A stretch of 64,000 nucleotides of DNA from Methylobacterium terricola (GCF_006151805.1 NZ_VDDA01000005.1:310001-374000), one strand, 5' to 3'. Shown: positions 8,798 to 18,508, counted from the stretch's first letter. The notes: generated by a model from the letters alone, not told the origin. Program-made: numbers and translations.

Positions 8798-9669
8798 GCC
8801 CGCGCCGTCCCACTCGGCGGGCGATGCTGGCCGCGGCGGCCGGCGCCGTGCTGTCCCGGGCCCCGGCCCACGGCGCCGGGGCCGCACGCCCCCGCGTCGC
8901 GGCGATCGACTGGGCGATGCTCGAGACCGCGCTGGCCCTCGGGGCGGAGGTCGTGGCGGGCGCCGAGCTGGTCCTCTACCGCAGGCTCGTGGTCGAGCCG
9001 CCGGTCCCCGACCGCGTCGCCGATCTCGGCCTGCGCGGCAGCCTGAACGTCGAGGCCCTGCTGCGGGCCGCGCCCGACCTGATCCTGTCGGCGCCCTGGT
9101 ACGGCCGCATCGAGGGCCAGCTCGCCCGCATCGCTCCGGTCCTGTCGCTGCGCATCGATCAGCGCGGGCGCCCGCCCTACGCGGCGGCGGTCGAGGCGAC
9201 CCGCATCATCGCCGCGCGGGCCGGGCGCGACGGCGAGGCCGAACGCGTCATCGCCGAGACCGAGGCCGCGCTCGCCGCGGCGGCAGGGCGGCTGGCGCCC
9301 CGGCGCGGCGAGCGGATCTTCGTGATCAGCGTCGGCGATCCGCGCCACTTCCGGGCCTTCGGCCCCGACAGCATGCACGGCGCCGTGCTCGACCGGCTCG
9401 GCCTGACGAGCGCCTGGACCGGCAACACCCGCTATGTCGCGCAGGCCCCGGTCGACATCCTGGCGCTGGCCCAGGATCCGCAGGCCGGCATCGTCGTCAT
9501 CGGCCCGCTGCCGCCCGATGCGGCCCGGGCCCTGCCGCGGAGCGCCCTGTGGAATGCGCTGCCGGCCGTCCGCGAGAACCGCGTCCGGGTGCTCGATCCG
9601 GTCAACCCTTTCGGCGCCCTGCCCACCGCCGCCCGGTTCGCCCGCCTGCTCGCGGAGGCGCTGGCATGA
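8794..9669 (+). CDS. Ferric-siderophore periplasmic binding protein (FhuD-like)
   Basis: 291 residues, starting at GTG 8794 overlapping the ATPase stop. The N-terminus (RRPTRRAMLAAAAGAVL, cleavage near AHGAGA) looks like a Tat-type signal with a twin Arg. The remainder has class III binding-protein features: VAAIDWAMLETALALGAEVV at the start, LNVEALLRAAPDLILS and a long linking helix, ending with NPFGALPTAARFARLLAEAL, as in FhuD. It delivers a ferric siderophore to the permease encoded next. Confidence 0.88.
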   Translation: MSPRRPTRRAMLAAAAGAVLSRAPAHGAGAARPRVAAIDWAMLETALALGAEVVAGAELVLYRRLVVEPPVPDRVADLGLRGSLNVEALLRAAPDLILSAPWYGRIEGQLARIAPVLSLRIDQRGRPPYAAAVEATRIIAARAGRDGEAERVIAETEAALAAAAGRLAPRRGERIFVISVGDPRHFRAFGPDSMHGAVLDRLGLTSAWTGNTRYVAQAPVDILALAQDPQAGIVVIGPLPPDAARALPRSALWNALPAVRENRVRVLDPVNPFGALPTAARFARLLAEALA

Positions 9670-11696
9670 CCGCCGGCCTCAGGTCGCGCCGGGACGCCGC
9701 CCCCGCCCCCGCCGGGCCGGTCCCGCAGGCCCGGGACCGGGCGCTCGCACGGCGGTTCGCAGGCCTCTGCGCCGGGCTCGCGGGGCTTGGCGCCCTGCTG
9801 CACGGCCTCGGCATCCGGGCGGTGCTCGACGATGCGGGCCAGCCCCTGCGCGACCTCGTCGTACGTCACAGCCTGCTGCCGCGGGCCATCGTCGCGCTCG
9901 CGGCCGGGGCGGCCTTGGGCCTCGCCGGCCTGCTGCTCCAGCGGGTGCTGCGCAACCCGCTCGCCGATGCCTCGACGCTCGGCGTCGCGGCGGGCGCGCA
10001 CCTCGCGATCGTCGCCGCGACGGCGTTCGCACCGGATCTGGGCGGCCTCAGCCGCGAGGCGGTCGCCTTCGCGGGCGCGCTCGCCGCGGCGGCCCTGGTG
10101 CTCGGCCTCACCGCGCGGCAGGCCTTCGCGCCGACGAGCGTGGTGGTCGCCGGCATGCTGGTCGGCCTCGTCTGCGCCTCGGCGAGCGCGGCGCTCGTCC
10201 TGTATGGCGGGCAATACCTCACCGCCCTGTTCCTCTGGGGCGGCGGCTCGCTGGCGCAGCAGGATTGGGGTCCGGCGCAGGCCCTCGGGATCCGGCTGGC
10301 CCTGGCCTGGCTGCTCGCAGCCCTGCTCCTGCGCCCCCTCGCCCTCCTCGCCCTCGACGATGCCGGCGCCGGCGGCCTCGGCCTGCCCGTCGCCCGGATC
10401 CGGACCGCCCTGCTGCTGCTTGCGGTCACCCTGGCGGGATCGGTGGTGGCGCAGGTCGGGGTCATCGGCTTCGTCGGCCTCGCCGCGCCGAACCTCGTGC
10501 GGATGCTGGGCCTGCGCACGCCCCGCGCCCTCCTCGTCGCCGCCCCTCTCCTCGGCGGGCTGATCCTGCTCCTGACCGACGGGATCGTGCAGGCGATCGA
10601 CCGCGGCAGCCGCCTCGCCCTGCCGACCGGCGCCGTCACGGCCCTGCTCGCCGGCCCGTTCCTCCTGCTGCTGCTGCCGCGCCTCGCGGGCGCCCGTCCG
10701 GTGGCCCTCGGCGCGGACCTCGCCCCGCGCCGCCCCGCCCGGCTTGGTCGCAGGCTGGGCCTCCTCGTGGGCGCCCTCGTCCTCCTGGTCCTCGCCGGCC
10801 TGATCCTCGGGCGCGATCGCACCGGCCTCGTGCTCGCGGGGCCTTCGGACCTCGCTCTGTTCCTGCCCTGGCGGCTGCCCCGCCTCGCCGCCGTGATGGC
10901 GGGGGGCGCGATGCTCGCCGGAGCCGGCTGCGTCCTGCAGCGCATGACCGCGAACCCGCTGGCGAGCCCGGAGGGTCTCGGCGTCAGCGGCGCGGCCAGC
11001 CTCGGCCTCGCCATCTGCATTCTCGCCGCACCGGCCGCAGGCCTCGCGGCGCAGGTCGGCAGCGCCGGCCTCGGGGCCGGGATCGGTCTCGCCGCGCTCC
11101 TGGCCGTGGCGCGGCGCGCGGCGCTCCAGGGCGGCCGCATGCTGCTCGGCGGCATCGCGCTCGGTGCCCTGGCGGGGGCCGGCCTTACCGTGATCATGAC
11201 CCGCGGCGGCATCGAGGCCGCCATGATCCTGGCCTGGATCACCGGCGCCTCGACGCAGGTCGATCCGGCCCTCGCCCTGCTCGCGGTCGCAGGCGCCCTG
11301 GCGAGCGTCGCGGCTCTGTTCCTCCTCGCGCGCTGGCTCGACGTGCTGCCGCTCGGCGATTCCGCCGCCCTCGCCCTCGGCCTGCCGCTCGCGCGCGCCA
11401 AGCTCGTCCTGCTCGCGCTCGCCGCGCTCGCGACGGGCTTGAGCGCCCTGACGGTCGGGCCGGTGAGCTTCGTCGGGCTGATGGCGCCGCACCTGGCCCG
11501 CTCGGGGGGCTTCGCCGGGGCGCGGGCGCACCTTGCCGGCTCGGTCGCGATCGGCTGCGGCCTCATGGCCGGGGCCGACCTGCTCTCGCGGCTCGTCTTC
11601 TACCCCTACCAGATGCCCGTCGGCCTCTTCGCCTCGCTGATCGGCGGTCCTTACCTGATCAGGGCGGTCCTGCGCGCCGAAAGCCCGCGATGCTAG
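9666..11696 (+). CDS. Ferric-siderophore ABC permease with duplicated halves (FhuB-like)
   Basis: 676 residues, twice the length of a single FecCD permease and clearly two tandem halves of about 320 residues. Each half carries the family pattern: LLLQRVLRNPLADASTLGV in the first and CVLQRMTANPLASPEGLGV in the second, and GFVGLAAPNLVRML matched by SFVGLMAPHLARS near the ends. Multiple hydrophobic helices throughout. ATG 9666 overlaps the preceding stop. As in E. coli FhuB, one polypeptide supplies both membrane halves. Substrate is probably a hydroxamate or mixed siderophore; not readable from sequence. Confidence 0.92.
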   Translation: MTAGLRSRRDAAPAPAGPVPQARDRALARRFAGLCAGLAGLGALLHGLGIRAVLDDAGQPLRDLVVRHSLLPRAIVALAAGAALGLAGLLLQRVLRNPLADASTLGVAAGAHLAIVAATAFAPDLGGLSREAVAFAGALAAAALVLGLTARQAFAPTSVVVAGMLVGLVCASASAALVLYGGQYLTALFLWGGGSLAQQDWGPAQALGIRLALAWLLAALLLRPLALLALDDAGAGGLGLPVARIRTALLLLAVTLAGSVVAQVGVIGFVGLAAPNLVRMLGLRTPRALLVAAPLLGGLILLLTDGIVQAIDRGSRLALPTGAVTALLAGPFLLLLLPRLAGARPVALGADLAPRRPARLGRRLGLLVGALVLLVLAGLILGRDRTGLVLAGPSDLALFLPWRLPRLAAVMAGGAMLAGAGCVLQRMTANPLASPEGLGVSGAASLGLAICILAAPAAGLAAQVGSAGLGAGIGLAALLAVARRAALQGGRMLLGGIALGALAGAGLTVIMTRGGIEAAMILAWITGASTQVDPALALLAVAGALASVAALFLLARWLDVLPLGDSAALALGLPLARAKLVLLALAALATGLSALTVGPVSFVGLMAPHLARSGGFAGARAHLAGSVAIGCGLMAGADLLSRLVFYPYQMPVGLFASLIGGPYLIRAVLRAESPRC

Positions 11697-11732
11697 GCGC
11701 CGCATCCGACCCGCGGGAAGGACCGCCGGCAA

Positions 11733-11780
11733 CGGCTGGATCCAGCCGAATGACCTCGGCCGGGCTCCGGAGCCCGGCCG
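11733..11780. terminator. Two consecutive perfect palindromes between permease and receptor genes
   Basis: A 16-bp perfect palindrome (CGGCTGGATCCAGCCG, 11733-11748) is followed 8 nt later by a 24-bp perfect palindrome (11757-11780, centre CTCCGGAG). They stand 37 nt after the permease stop and before the TonB receptor. Strong GC hairpins without a T-run: they may terminate or attenuate, or stabilise the 3' end of the transporter mRNA. Confidence 0.5.
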
Positions 11781-11852
11781 ACCGGCACGTCTCAACCGAA
11801 CACGGCGGACGAGCGCAGCCGACGGCGCGCGCCATGCACGAGAGGTGACATC

Positions 11853-14078
11853 ATGAAGGACGACCCGATGCCGTCGCGCATCCTGCGCGGCCTCGCGCGG
11901 ACCGGCGTTTCGCTGATGGCGCTCGCGGCGCCGGTCGGCGCCGCACGGGCGCAGGCGGCATCGTCCGAGCCGGTCGTGGCGCTGGAGGAGATCACCGTGG
12001 CCGGCTCGGGCCCGGCGGGTCTTGCCCGGTCCGGCGGCCCGGCCGCGGAGGATCCGCGCGGACCGGTGGACGGCGTCGTGGCGACCCGCTCCGCCACCGC
12101 GACGAAGACCGACACGCCCCTGATCGAGACGCCGCAATCGATCAGCGTCATCGGCCGCCAGCAGCTCGACGCCCAGCGCGACCTCACCGTGGCGGAGGCG
12201 CTCCGCTACGTGCCCGGCGTCTATGGCGGGACCTACGGGCCCGGCACCCGCCAGGACTTCTTCCTGATCCGCGGCTTCACCGCCAACGATACCGGTCTCT
12301 ACCTCAATTCGCTGCAACTCCTGAATTACGGCTTCGCCGGATTCCAGGTCGACCCGTTCGGGCTCGAGCGCATCGAGATCCTGCGCGGCCCGGCCGCCGT
12401 GCTGTTCGGGCAGGGCGGGCCCGGCGGCCTCGTCAACCTGATCAGCAAGCGCCCGACGCGCGAGCCGCTCAGATATATCGAGGCCGGCGGCGGCTCCTAC
12501 GGGCAGAAATACCTCGGGATCGACATCGGCGGTCCCGCCGATGCGGACGGCCACTGGTTCTACCGCCTGACCGGCATCGGTCACCACGGCGGGACGCAGC
12601 TCGACGGCACGGACGACAACCGCGGCACGATCGCCCCGGCCTTCACCTACCGGCCCGACGGTGCGACGACGTTGACGGTGCTGACGAGCTACCAGCACGA
12701 CGAGAGCGGGCGCATCGGCGGCTTCCTGCCGTATGTCGGCACGGTCCGGCCGCAGGCGCTCGGGCTGCGCATCCCGCTCAACCTCAACGTCAACGACCCG
12801 GAGGCCAACCGCTACCGCCGCACCCAGGCCTATGCCGGCTACGAGTTCGAGCACCGTTTCGACGACGTGTTCACGGTCCGGCAGAACCTGCGCTACGCGT
12901 TCACCGAGGCCTACGACAACACGCTGATCTTCAGCAGCTACGCCGCCGGCACGAACCAGACCGTGCTCAACCGCTACCGGTCGCAGAGTTCGGGCCGTGC
13001 CGGGGTGTTCAACGTCGACAACCAAGTCGAGGCCCGCTTCGACACCGGCCCGTTCCGCCACACCCTGCTGATGGGCCTCGACTACAAGCAGGCCGAGCTC
13101 GACGGCACGAATGCGCGCAGCGCGACCACCGCGAACCTGCCCGGCCTCCGGTTCAACATCCTGTCGCCGGTCTACGGCGTCCCGACCCCGCTCGCGGTCC
13201 CGTATTCCGTGACGCGCAGCGTCTTCACCCAGCTCGGCGTCTACGCGCAGGACCAGATCAAGCTGACGCCGGAACTCACCCTCGTCGCCAGCGGCCGCGG
13301 CGACTTCACCGAGAACGACGTCTTCAACAAGCTGACCCGGGGCGCGACCGAGCAGCACGCTGCCGCCGGGACGCAGCGCTACGGCCTGATCTACAACTTC
13401 GATTTCGGTCTGGCGCCGTACCTGAGCTACGCGACCTTCTTCAACCCGGTGGTCGGCGTCAATTTCTACAGCCAGCCGTTCAAGCCGGAGACCGGCGACC
13501 AGTACGAGGCCGGGATCAAGTACCAGCCGCCGGGCCTGCCGCTCCTGGCCACCGCCGCGGTGTTCGACCTCATCCGCACCAACGTCTCCACGACCGACCC
13601 GTCGAACGTCAACAACACCATCCAGATCGGCGCGGTGCGCTCGCGCGGCATCGAGCTGGGGCTGCAGGCCGCCATCACGCCCGACTTCGCCATCACGGCG
13701 TCGTTCACGAACTACGAGCTGAAGACCGTTGCCGACGGTTCGGCCGCCCGCATCGGCCGCACGCCGGTCGGCGTCCCGCAGACCTTCGCGTCGCTGTTTG
13801 CCGACTATACCATCCCGACCGGGCCGCTGGCCGGGTTCGGCTTCGGCGGCGGCGTGCGCTATGTCGGACGATCCTACGCCACGGTCGACAATGCCCTGAC
13901 CGTGCCGGACGTCGTCCTGTTCGACGCGCAGGTCCACTACGTGCGCGACGGCTGGCGCTTCGCGATCAACGCGACCAACGTCGCCGATCGCCACTACGCC
14001 AGTGCCTGCATCTCCACGAATGCCTGCTATTACGGCGACGCGCGCCGCGTGGTCGCCAGCGCGAGCTACCGCTGGTGA
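11853..14078 (+). CDS. TonB-dependent siderophore receptor
   Basis: Outer-membrane gated porin for ferric siderophores, 741 residues. A signal peptide is visible (hydrophobic core GVSLMALAAPVGAARAQA), then a plug domain with TKTDTPLIETPQSISVIGR and the barrel-entry IEILRGPAAVLFGQGGPGG, and a C-terminal barrel ending in aromatic SYRW. Two Cys near the C-terminus (SACISTNACYYGD) are typical of this siderophore-receptor group. Leader GAGAGGTGAC fits a ribosome-binding site for ATG 11853. Same strand as the transporter operon, separated by two hairpins. TonB/ExbBD are not in the window. Confidence 0.95.
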   Translation: MKDDPMPSRILRGLARTGVSLMALAAPVGAARAQAASSEPVVALEEITVAGSGPAGLARSGGPAAEDPRGPVDGVVATRSATATKTDTPLIETPQSISVIGRQQLDAQRDLTVAEALRYVPGVYGGTYGPGTRQDFFLIRGFTANDTGLYLNSLQLLNYGFAGFQVDPFGLERIEILRGPAAVLFGQGGPGGLVNLISKRPTREPLRYIEAGGGSYGQKYLGIDIGGPADADGHWFYRLTGIGHHGGTQLDGTDDNRGTIAPAFTYRPDGATTLTVLTSYQHDESGRIGGFLPYVGTVRPQALGLRIPLNLNVNDPEANRYRRTQAYAGYEFEHRFDDVFTVRQNLRYAFTEAYDNTLIFSSYAAGTNQTVLNRYRSQSSGRAGVFNVDNQVEARFDTGPFRHTLLMGLDYKQAELDGTNARSATTANLPGLRFNILSPVYGVPTPLAVPYSVTRSVFTQLGVYAQDQIKLTPELTLVASGRGDFTENDVFNKLTRGATEQHAAAGTQRYGLIYNFDFGLAPYLSYATFFNPVVGVNFYSQPFKPETGDQYEAGIKYQPPGLPLLATAAVFDLIRTNVSTTDPSNVNNTIQIGAVRSRGIELGLQAAITPDFAITASFTNYELKTVADGSAARIGRTPVGVPQTFASLFADYTIPTGPLAGFGFGGGVRYVGRSYATVDNALTVPDVVLFDAQVHYVRDGWRFAINATNVADRHYASACISTNACYYGDARRVVASASYRW

Positions 14079-14281
14079 CGCGCCGGAACGGCGCCCGGCC
14101 CCGAGGCCGAGGCCGACGATCACGGCTATCGACCGTCCCGGCCCTCGGTTAGGCTCACACGCGCGGCATCGGACGCCCGGGCAAGATCGGCCCGTGAGCC
14201 GGTCGCTACCGCGAACTCCAGTCATCCCGACCTGCCGCCGGATCCGCTGGCCGGGGGCAGAGCGACACCGACCATGAGGCG

Positions 14282-15163
14282 ATGTCCGTCCCGATCAACG
14301 CCATCCTGATGCCGAAGAACTTCAGCTCGCTGCTCGATGGCGCGCTCGTCATCTCGACCGGTGAGAACGAGTTCGTCGAAGAGCGGCGCGTGATCGAACC
14401 CTTCAAGAGAGGTTTGACCGTCGCCGTGACCCTCGACGGGCGCATGTCGTGCCGGATCGACGATCGTCCCGCGATCTGGGTCGAGGCGCCGTCCGTCAGC
14501 CTCGTCCTCAGCACCGCCGCGCATCGCCGCGAGCAGGTCTTCCCGCCGAAGCAGACCTTCCGGTACGCCCTCGTCCATCTGTCGGTCGCGGCCGCCCAGT
14601 CCCATACCGGGATCCCTTTCGACGTGCTGCTCGCGCGCGCGACGCGCCAAGGCGGTGGCCACGCGCCTGCCTTCCTGACCACGGCCGCCGATGCCGTCAC
14701 CCGCTCGATCGCCGCGCAGATCATGGTGTGCCCGATCCAGGGCATGGCCCGCGACCTGTTCCTCCTCGGCAAGGGCCTGGAACTCGTGGCCTGCGCGATC
14801 GAGAGCTGCCTGGCCGCCGACGGCCCGTCGCAGTCCGGGAGCGGCTTGTCCGCGGGCGAGGTCGAGCGCGCGACCGCGGCACGGGACATCCTGGTGCAGC
14901 GCTACGCCGAGCCCCTCGTCGTGTCGCGGCTCGCCGCGATGGTGGGCCTGAACGCGAAAGCCCTCGGATTCGCGTTCCGGCGCCTGTTCGGCACCGGCAT
15001 CCCCGAATTCCTCCAGGAATACCGGCTGCAGCTCGCCTACACCCTGCTGGCGACCGGCGAGGCCGGCGTCGCCGAGACGGCCTATCGGGTCGGTTACACG
15101 CCGGCCTACTTCTCGACGGCGTTTCGTCGTCGTTTCGGCGTCTCGCCGCGCGATGTGCGTTGA
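14282..15163 (+). CDS. AraC-family regulator, PchR-like
   Basis: 293 residues with a variable N-terminal sensor domain and a C-terminal double helix-turn-helix (RDILVQRYAEPLVVSRLAAMVGLNAKALGFAFRRLFG, then AETAYRVGYTPAYFSTAFRRRFGVSPRDVR, both read as segments). The position between two TonB receptors matches PchR/AlcR-type regulators, which activate their siderophore genes when the ferric siderophore is bound. A weak GAGGCG precedes ATG 14282. A 7-bp-arm inverted repeat right after the stop (15170-15186) may be a target. Confidence 0.88.
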   Translation: MSVPINAILMPKNFSSLLDGALVISTGENEFVEERRVIEPFKRGLTVAVTLDGRMSCRIDDRPAIWVEAPSVSLVLSTAAHRREQVFPPKQTFRYALVHLSVAAAQSHTGIPFDVLLARATRQGGGHAPAFLTTAADAVTRSIAAQIMVCPIQGMARDLFLLGKGLELVACAIESCLAADGPSQSGSGLSAGEVERATAARDILVQRYAEPLVVSRLAAMVGLNAKALGFAFRRLFGTGIPEFLQEYRLQLAYTLLATGEAGVAETAYRVGYTPAYFSTAFRRRFGVSPRDVR

Positions 15164-15169
15164 GGTCAG

Positions 15170-15186
15170 ATCGGAATTGTTCCGAT
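15170..15186. promoter_or_regulatory. Inverted repeat upstream of second receptor
   Basis: ATCGGAA-TTG-TTCCGAT, 7-bp perfect arms with a 3-nt centre, lies 7 nt after the AraC-type gene and about 140 nt before the second TonB receptor. It is a candidate binding site of the adjacent regulator or a weak terminator of its gene. Confidence 0.35.
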
Positions 15187-15328
15187 TCGGAGCGAAAGGG
15201 AAAATCCGGATCCCGAAAGTCGCGGCAATTGTCGGCAGCGGCTCGCGTTTTCTATGAGCGGTCCTGCGCCCTGCGGGAGTCCGACGAGGCTCGAACCCGC
15301 GAGGCCCCCCAATCCGGGAACGACGACC

Positions 15329-17605
15329 GTGCCGCATATCTCACATCCGCGCCGCGAGGCGTGGCCGACGCTGCTCCTGCTCGGTGGCGCGCTCGCCTCG
15401 CTGCCTGGCCCGGTTGCCCGGGCCGAGCCTGCATCGCCGGCTGGCGAGATCGCCCTCGACGCGATCGCGGTCGACGGCGCGGGCGGGATCCTCCCGGGGG
15501 ATTATGCCCCGGCCGTCACCGCGACGGGCACGAAGACCGCGACGCCGATCGGGCGCACGCCGCAATCGATCACGGTGGTGCCCCGCGCGCAGATCGAGGC
15601 GCAGGCCTCGCTGACCGTCAGCCAGTCCCTGCGCTACGAGCCCGGCCTCGCGGCCGAGACCCGCAGCGGCAACCGCTCGGACAGCGTCTTCATCCGCGGC
15701 TTCGGCGGCTTCGGCGGCAATGCCAGCTACGTGCAGTTCCTCGACAACCTGCGCCTGCCCAAGGGCGTGAACTACGCGATCCCGTCGGTCGAGCCGTACC
15801 TGCTGGAGCGCATCGACGTGCTGCACGGGCCGGCCTCGGTGCTGTACGGCCAGTTCAATCCCGGCGGCCTCGTCAACCTGGTGGGCAAGCGCCCGCTTCC
15901 GGTGCCCTACAACGAGGTGATCACGAGGATCGGCAATTTCGGGCATGTCGAGGGCGGCTTCGACCTGAGCGGCCCGGTCGACCCGGAGGGGCGCCTGCTC
16001 TACCGGCTGATCGGCCTTGGACGCGACACCGGCAACGCGGTCGAGGACAGCACCGACCAGCGCGTGATGATCGCCCCGATGCTGACCTGGCGCCCCGATG
16101 CCGGCACGACCCTGTCGGTGCAGGGCCTCTCCCAGCGCGATCCCAACAGCTTCCAGTCGAACTGGATGCCGGCCCTCGGCACGCTGCTGCGCAACCCCAA
16201 CGGCCAGATCCCCTATACCTTCCAGAGCGGCAACCCGCTCTACAACAGCTTCCGGCGCGAGCAATCGGCGTTCAGCTACCAGTTCGAGCACATCTTCGAC
16301 GATACGTTCACGGTGCGCCAGAACTTCCGCTATTTCCACCTCGATACCGACTTCAAGGCGTTCTCGGTGCCGGCGGGCGGCAGCGCCTTCGCGGCCGCCT
16401 CCCTCTGCGGCGGCCGGAGCAACCTCTGCCTCGTCCGCACGCCGCAGGCCTATGTCGAGAGCCTCGACGCCGTCGCCCTCGACAACGAGGCGGAGGCCCA
16501 TCTCTGGACCGGGCCGCTGAAGCACACGGTGCTGACCGGGCTCGGCTATCTCTGGACCGGCCCGACGGCCCGCTACGGCACCGGGACGACGAGCACCGTC
16601 AATTACCTGACGGCTGCCTACGGCGCCTTCGCGGTGCCGACGATCGCCACCGCGCAGCGCCAGGACAACAGCCAGCTCGGCCTCTACGGCGAGGACCAGA
16701 TCCAGTGGGGCAACTGGAACCTGCAGGTCGGCCTGCGCCACGACTGGGCGCGCAACCGCGCCCAGACCACGACCCTCTCCACCGGCCGCGCGACGCTCGC
16801 CAAAACCGACAGCGAGGCGACGACCTGGCGCGTCGGCCTGCTCTATCAGTTCGAGAACGGCCTTGCGCCGTTCGCGGATTACGCGACATCGTTCGAGCCG
16901 CAGGCGGGGACGGGCTTCGGCGGGGTGGCGTTCCGGCCGACGACCGGGGAGCAGGTCGAAGCCGGCCTCAAGTACCAGCCGCCCGGGGTCGATGCCCTGG
17001 TGCAGATCGCGGCCTTCGACCTGACGCAGGCCAATGTCCTGACCACCGACACCGCGCATCCCGCCACCAACACGGCGGTGACCGGATGCAGCGCGACGGT
17101 CTGCCAGGTCCAGACCGGCGCGATCACCTCGCGCGGCGTCGAGTTCAGCGCCAAGGCCTCCCCGCTGCCCGGCCTCGCGCTGATCGCCGCCTACGGCTAT
17201 GCCGACGTCACCGTCACCCGCAGTTCGGTGGTGACGGACGGGGTCGCCGTGCGCGGCAAGCGCCCGGTCGGCGTACCGGACCAGACGATCAGCGGCTGGG
17301 GCGACTACACCATCCAGAGCGGTCCGTGGCGCGGCTTCGGCTTCGGCGGCGGCCTGCGCTACCTCGGTTCCTCGTTCGGCGACGCGATCAACTCGGCCGC
17401 CTACAAGGTGCCGGGCATCCTGCTCGCCGACGCGCAGATCCATTACGATTTCGGCGCCGTGAATCCCGCGCTGACCGGGCTCACCGCCGCCGTCAACGCC
17501 ACCAACCTGTTCGACAAGCATTACGTCTCGGCCTGCGCCTCCGCCAACCAGTGCTTCTACGGGACCAGCCGGACGATTCTCGCCACCGTCTCCTATCGCT
17601 GGTGA
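15329..17605 (+). CDS. Second TonB-dependent siderophore receptor
   Basis: Outer-membrane siderophore receptor of 758 residues from GTG 15329. This start has GGGAA about 8 nt upstream and yields a compact signal peptide (WPTLLLLGGALASLPGPVARA); ATG 15254 would add 25 residues ahead of it without a ribosome-binding site. Plug segment TKTATPIGRTPQSITVV, entry to barrel IDVLHGPASVLYGQFNPGG and final SYRW are diagnostic. It is a diverged paralogue of the receptor at 11.9 kb (shared C-terminal HYxSAC...C-YYG/CFYG pattern), so the locus probably takes up two related siderophores. Confidence 0.92.
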   Translation: MPHISHPRREAWPTLLLLGGALASLPGPVARAEPASPAGEIALDAIAVDGAGGILPGDYAPAVTATGTKTATPIGRTPQSITVVPRAQIEAQASLTVSQSLRYEPGLAAETRSGNRSDSVFIRGFGGFGGNASYVQFLDNLRLPKGVNYAIPSVEPYLLERIDVLHGPASVLYGQFNPGGLVNLVGKRPLPVPYNEVITRIGNFGHVEGGFDLSGPVDPEGRLLYRLIGLGRDTGNAVEDSTDQRVMIAPMLTWRPDAGTTLSVQGLSQRDPNSFQSNWMPALGTLLRNPNGQIPYTFQSGNPLYNSFRREQSAFSYQFEHIFDDTFTVRQNFRYFHLDTDFKAFSVPAGGSAFAAASLCGGRSNLCLVRTPQAYVESLDAVALDNEAEAHLWTGPLKHTVLTGLGYLWTGPTARYGTGTTSTVNYLTAAYGAFAVPTIATAQRQDNSQLGLYGEDQIQWGNWNLQVGLRHDWARNRAQTTTLSTGRATLAKTDSEATTWRVGLLYQFENGLAPFADYATSFEPQAGTGFGGVAFRPTTGEQVEAGLKYQPPGVDALVQIAAFDLTQANVLTTDTAHPATNTAVTGCSATVCQVQTGAITSRGVEFSAKASPLPGLALIAAYGYADVTVTRSSVVTDGVAVRGKRPVGVPDQTISGWGDYTIQSGPWRGFGFGGGLRYLGSSFGDAINSAAYKVPGILLADAQIHYDFGAVNPALTGLTAAVNATNLFDKHYVSACASANQCFYGTSRTILATVSYRW

Positions 17606-17608
17606 GCC

Positions 17609-18508
17609 ATGCCGACGCGCCTCGAGCCGGTACAGGCGGCCCCGATCCGCCTGCCGAACACCGAGCAATGGGACATCCGCTCGCGGTCGGGCCGGTCCTA
17701 CCGCATCTTCCTCGCCTGGCCCGACACGGCGATGCCGGAGGACGGCTGGGACGCCGTCTACCTCCTCGACGGGAACGCCTGGTTCGGCACGCTCAATGAC
17801 GGCCTGCGCATGCGCGCGCGCCGGCCGGAGGTCACCGGCGTGCGCCCGGCGGTTGCCGTCGGCATCGGCTATCCCATCGACGAGGCCGTCGATGTCGTGA
17901 GGCGTCGCTACGACCTCACGCCCCCGCGCTCGGGTCCTGCCGTCGAGGAGCGGGAAACCGGGGGAGCGGAGCTGTTCCTCGACTTCCTCACCGATGAGCT
18001 CGCCCCGATGGTCGAGGCCCGCTTCGGTCTCGCCGGCCAGCGCCGCGTGCTGTTCGGGCACTCGCTCGGCGGCCTCTTCGTCCTGCACGCCGTCCTGACG
18101 CGGCCGTCGTCCTTCGCGGCTTTTGCCGCCGCCAGCCCGTCGCTGTGGTTCGACGACGGGGCCCTGCTGCGGGCCTGCGGCGCGGCGCGGCTTCCGCAGG
18201 CCGTCCGGCTGATGATCGCGGTGGGGGCCCTCGAGCAGCCGGCGGCCCAGGCGGCCTCGCCCGTTACCGAGGAAGGCCCGGGCGACCGCGCGATGATCGC
18301 CAATGCCCGGGCCGTCGCCGAATGCCTGCGGGCGCGGTCGGGCGCCGGGCCCGGCATCCGCTTCCACGTCTTCGAGGACGAGAACCACGCCTCGGTGGTC
18401 CCCGTCGCGCTCGGCCGCGCCCTGCCCTTCCTCCTCGCCCGGCCCGGCGCATCCGGCGCGCCGCGGGTCGTCGCCCGCCGGCCCTCGCCATCCTCGATTC
18501 CGCGGTGA
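17609..18508 (+). CDS. Alpha/beta-hydrolase, ferric-siderophore esterase (IroE/BesA-like)
   Basis: 299 residues. The nucleophile elbow GHSLGG places Ser152 as catalytic residue, and DENHAS near residue 260 supplies the His; the early segment VYLLDGNAWF matches the Fes/IroE esterase group that linearises or opens ester-linked siderophores to free iron. No signal peptide is apparent. Starts 3 nt after the second receptor stop, so it is co-transcribed with it. An ester siderophore (enterobactin-like or other) is therefore likely for that receptor; this is inference from context. Confidence 0.82.
   Translation: MPTRLEPVQAAPIRLPNTEQWDIRSRSGRSYRIFLAWPDTAMPEDGWDAVYLLDGNAWFGTLNDGLRMRARRPEVTGVRPAVAVGIGYPIDEAVDVVRRRYDLTPPRSGPAVEERETGGAELFLDFLTDELAPMVEARFGLAGQRRVLFGHSLGGLFVLHAVLTRPSSFAAFAAASPSLWFDDGALLRACGAARLPQAVRLMIAVGALEQPAAQAASPVTEEGPGDRAMIANARAVAECLRARSGAGPGIRFHVFEDENHASVVPVALGRALPFLLARPGASGAPRVVARRPSPSSIPR

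Noticed and set aside
9432..14225. A very long open frame on the minus strand (almost 1600 codons) across the siderophore genes
   Set aside because: It is antisense to four well-supported genes, its translation is low-complexity Arg/Ala/Gly/Asp sequence with no domain, and such frames are expected from GC-rich codon bias. Several others (for example 15341-18388 and 46690-49815, minus) were dropped for the same reason.
15254..15328. ATG 15254 as start of the second TonB receptor
   Set aside because: It lacks a ribosome-binding site and puts 25 polar residues ahead of the signal peptide; GTG 15329 has a proper leader. Not excluded by sequence alone.
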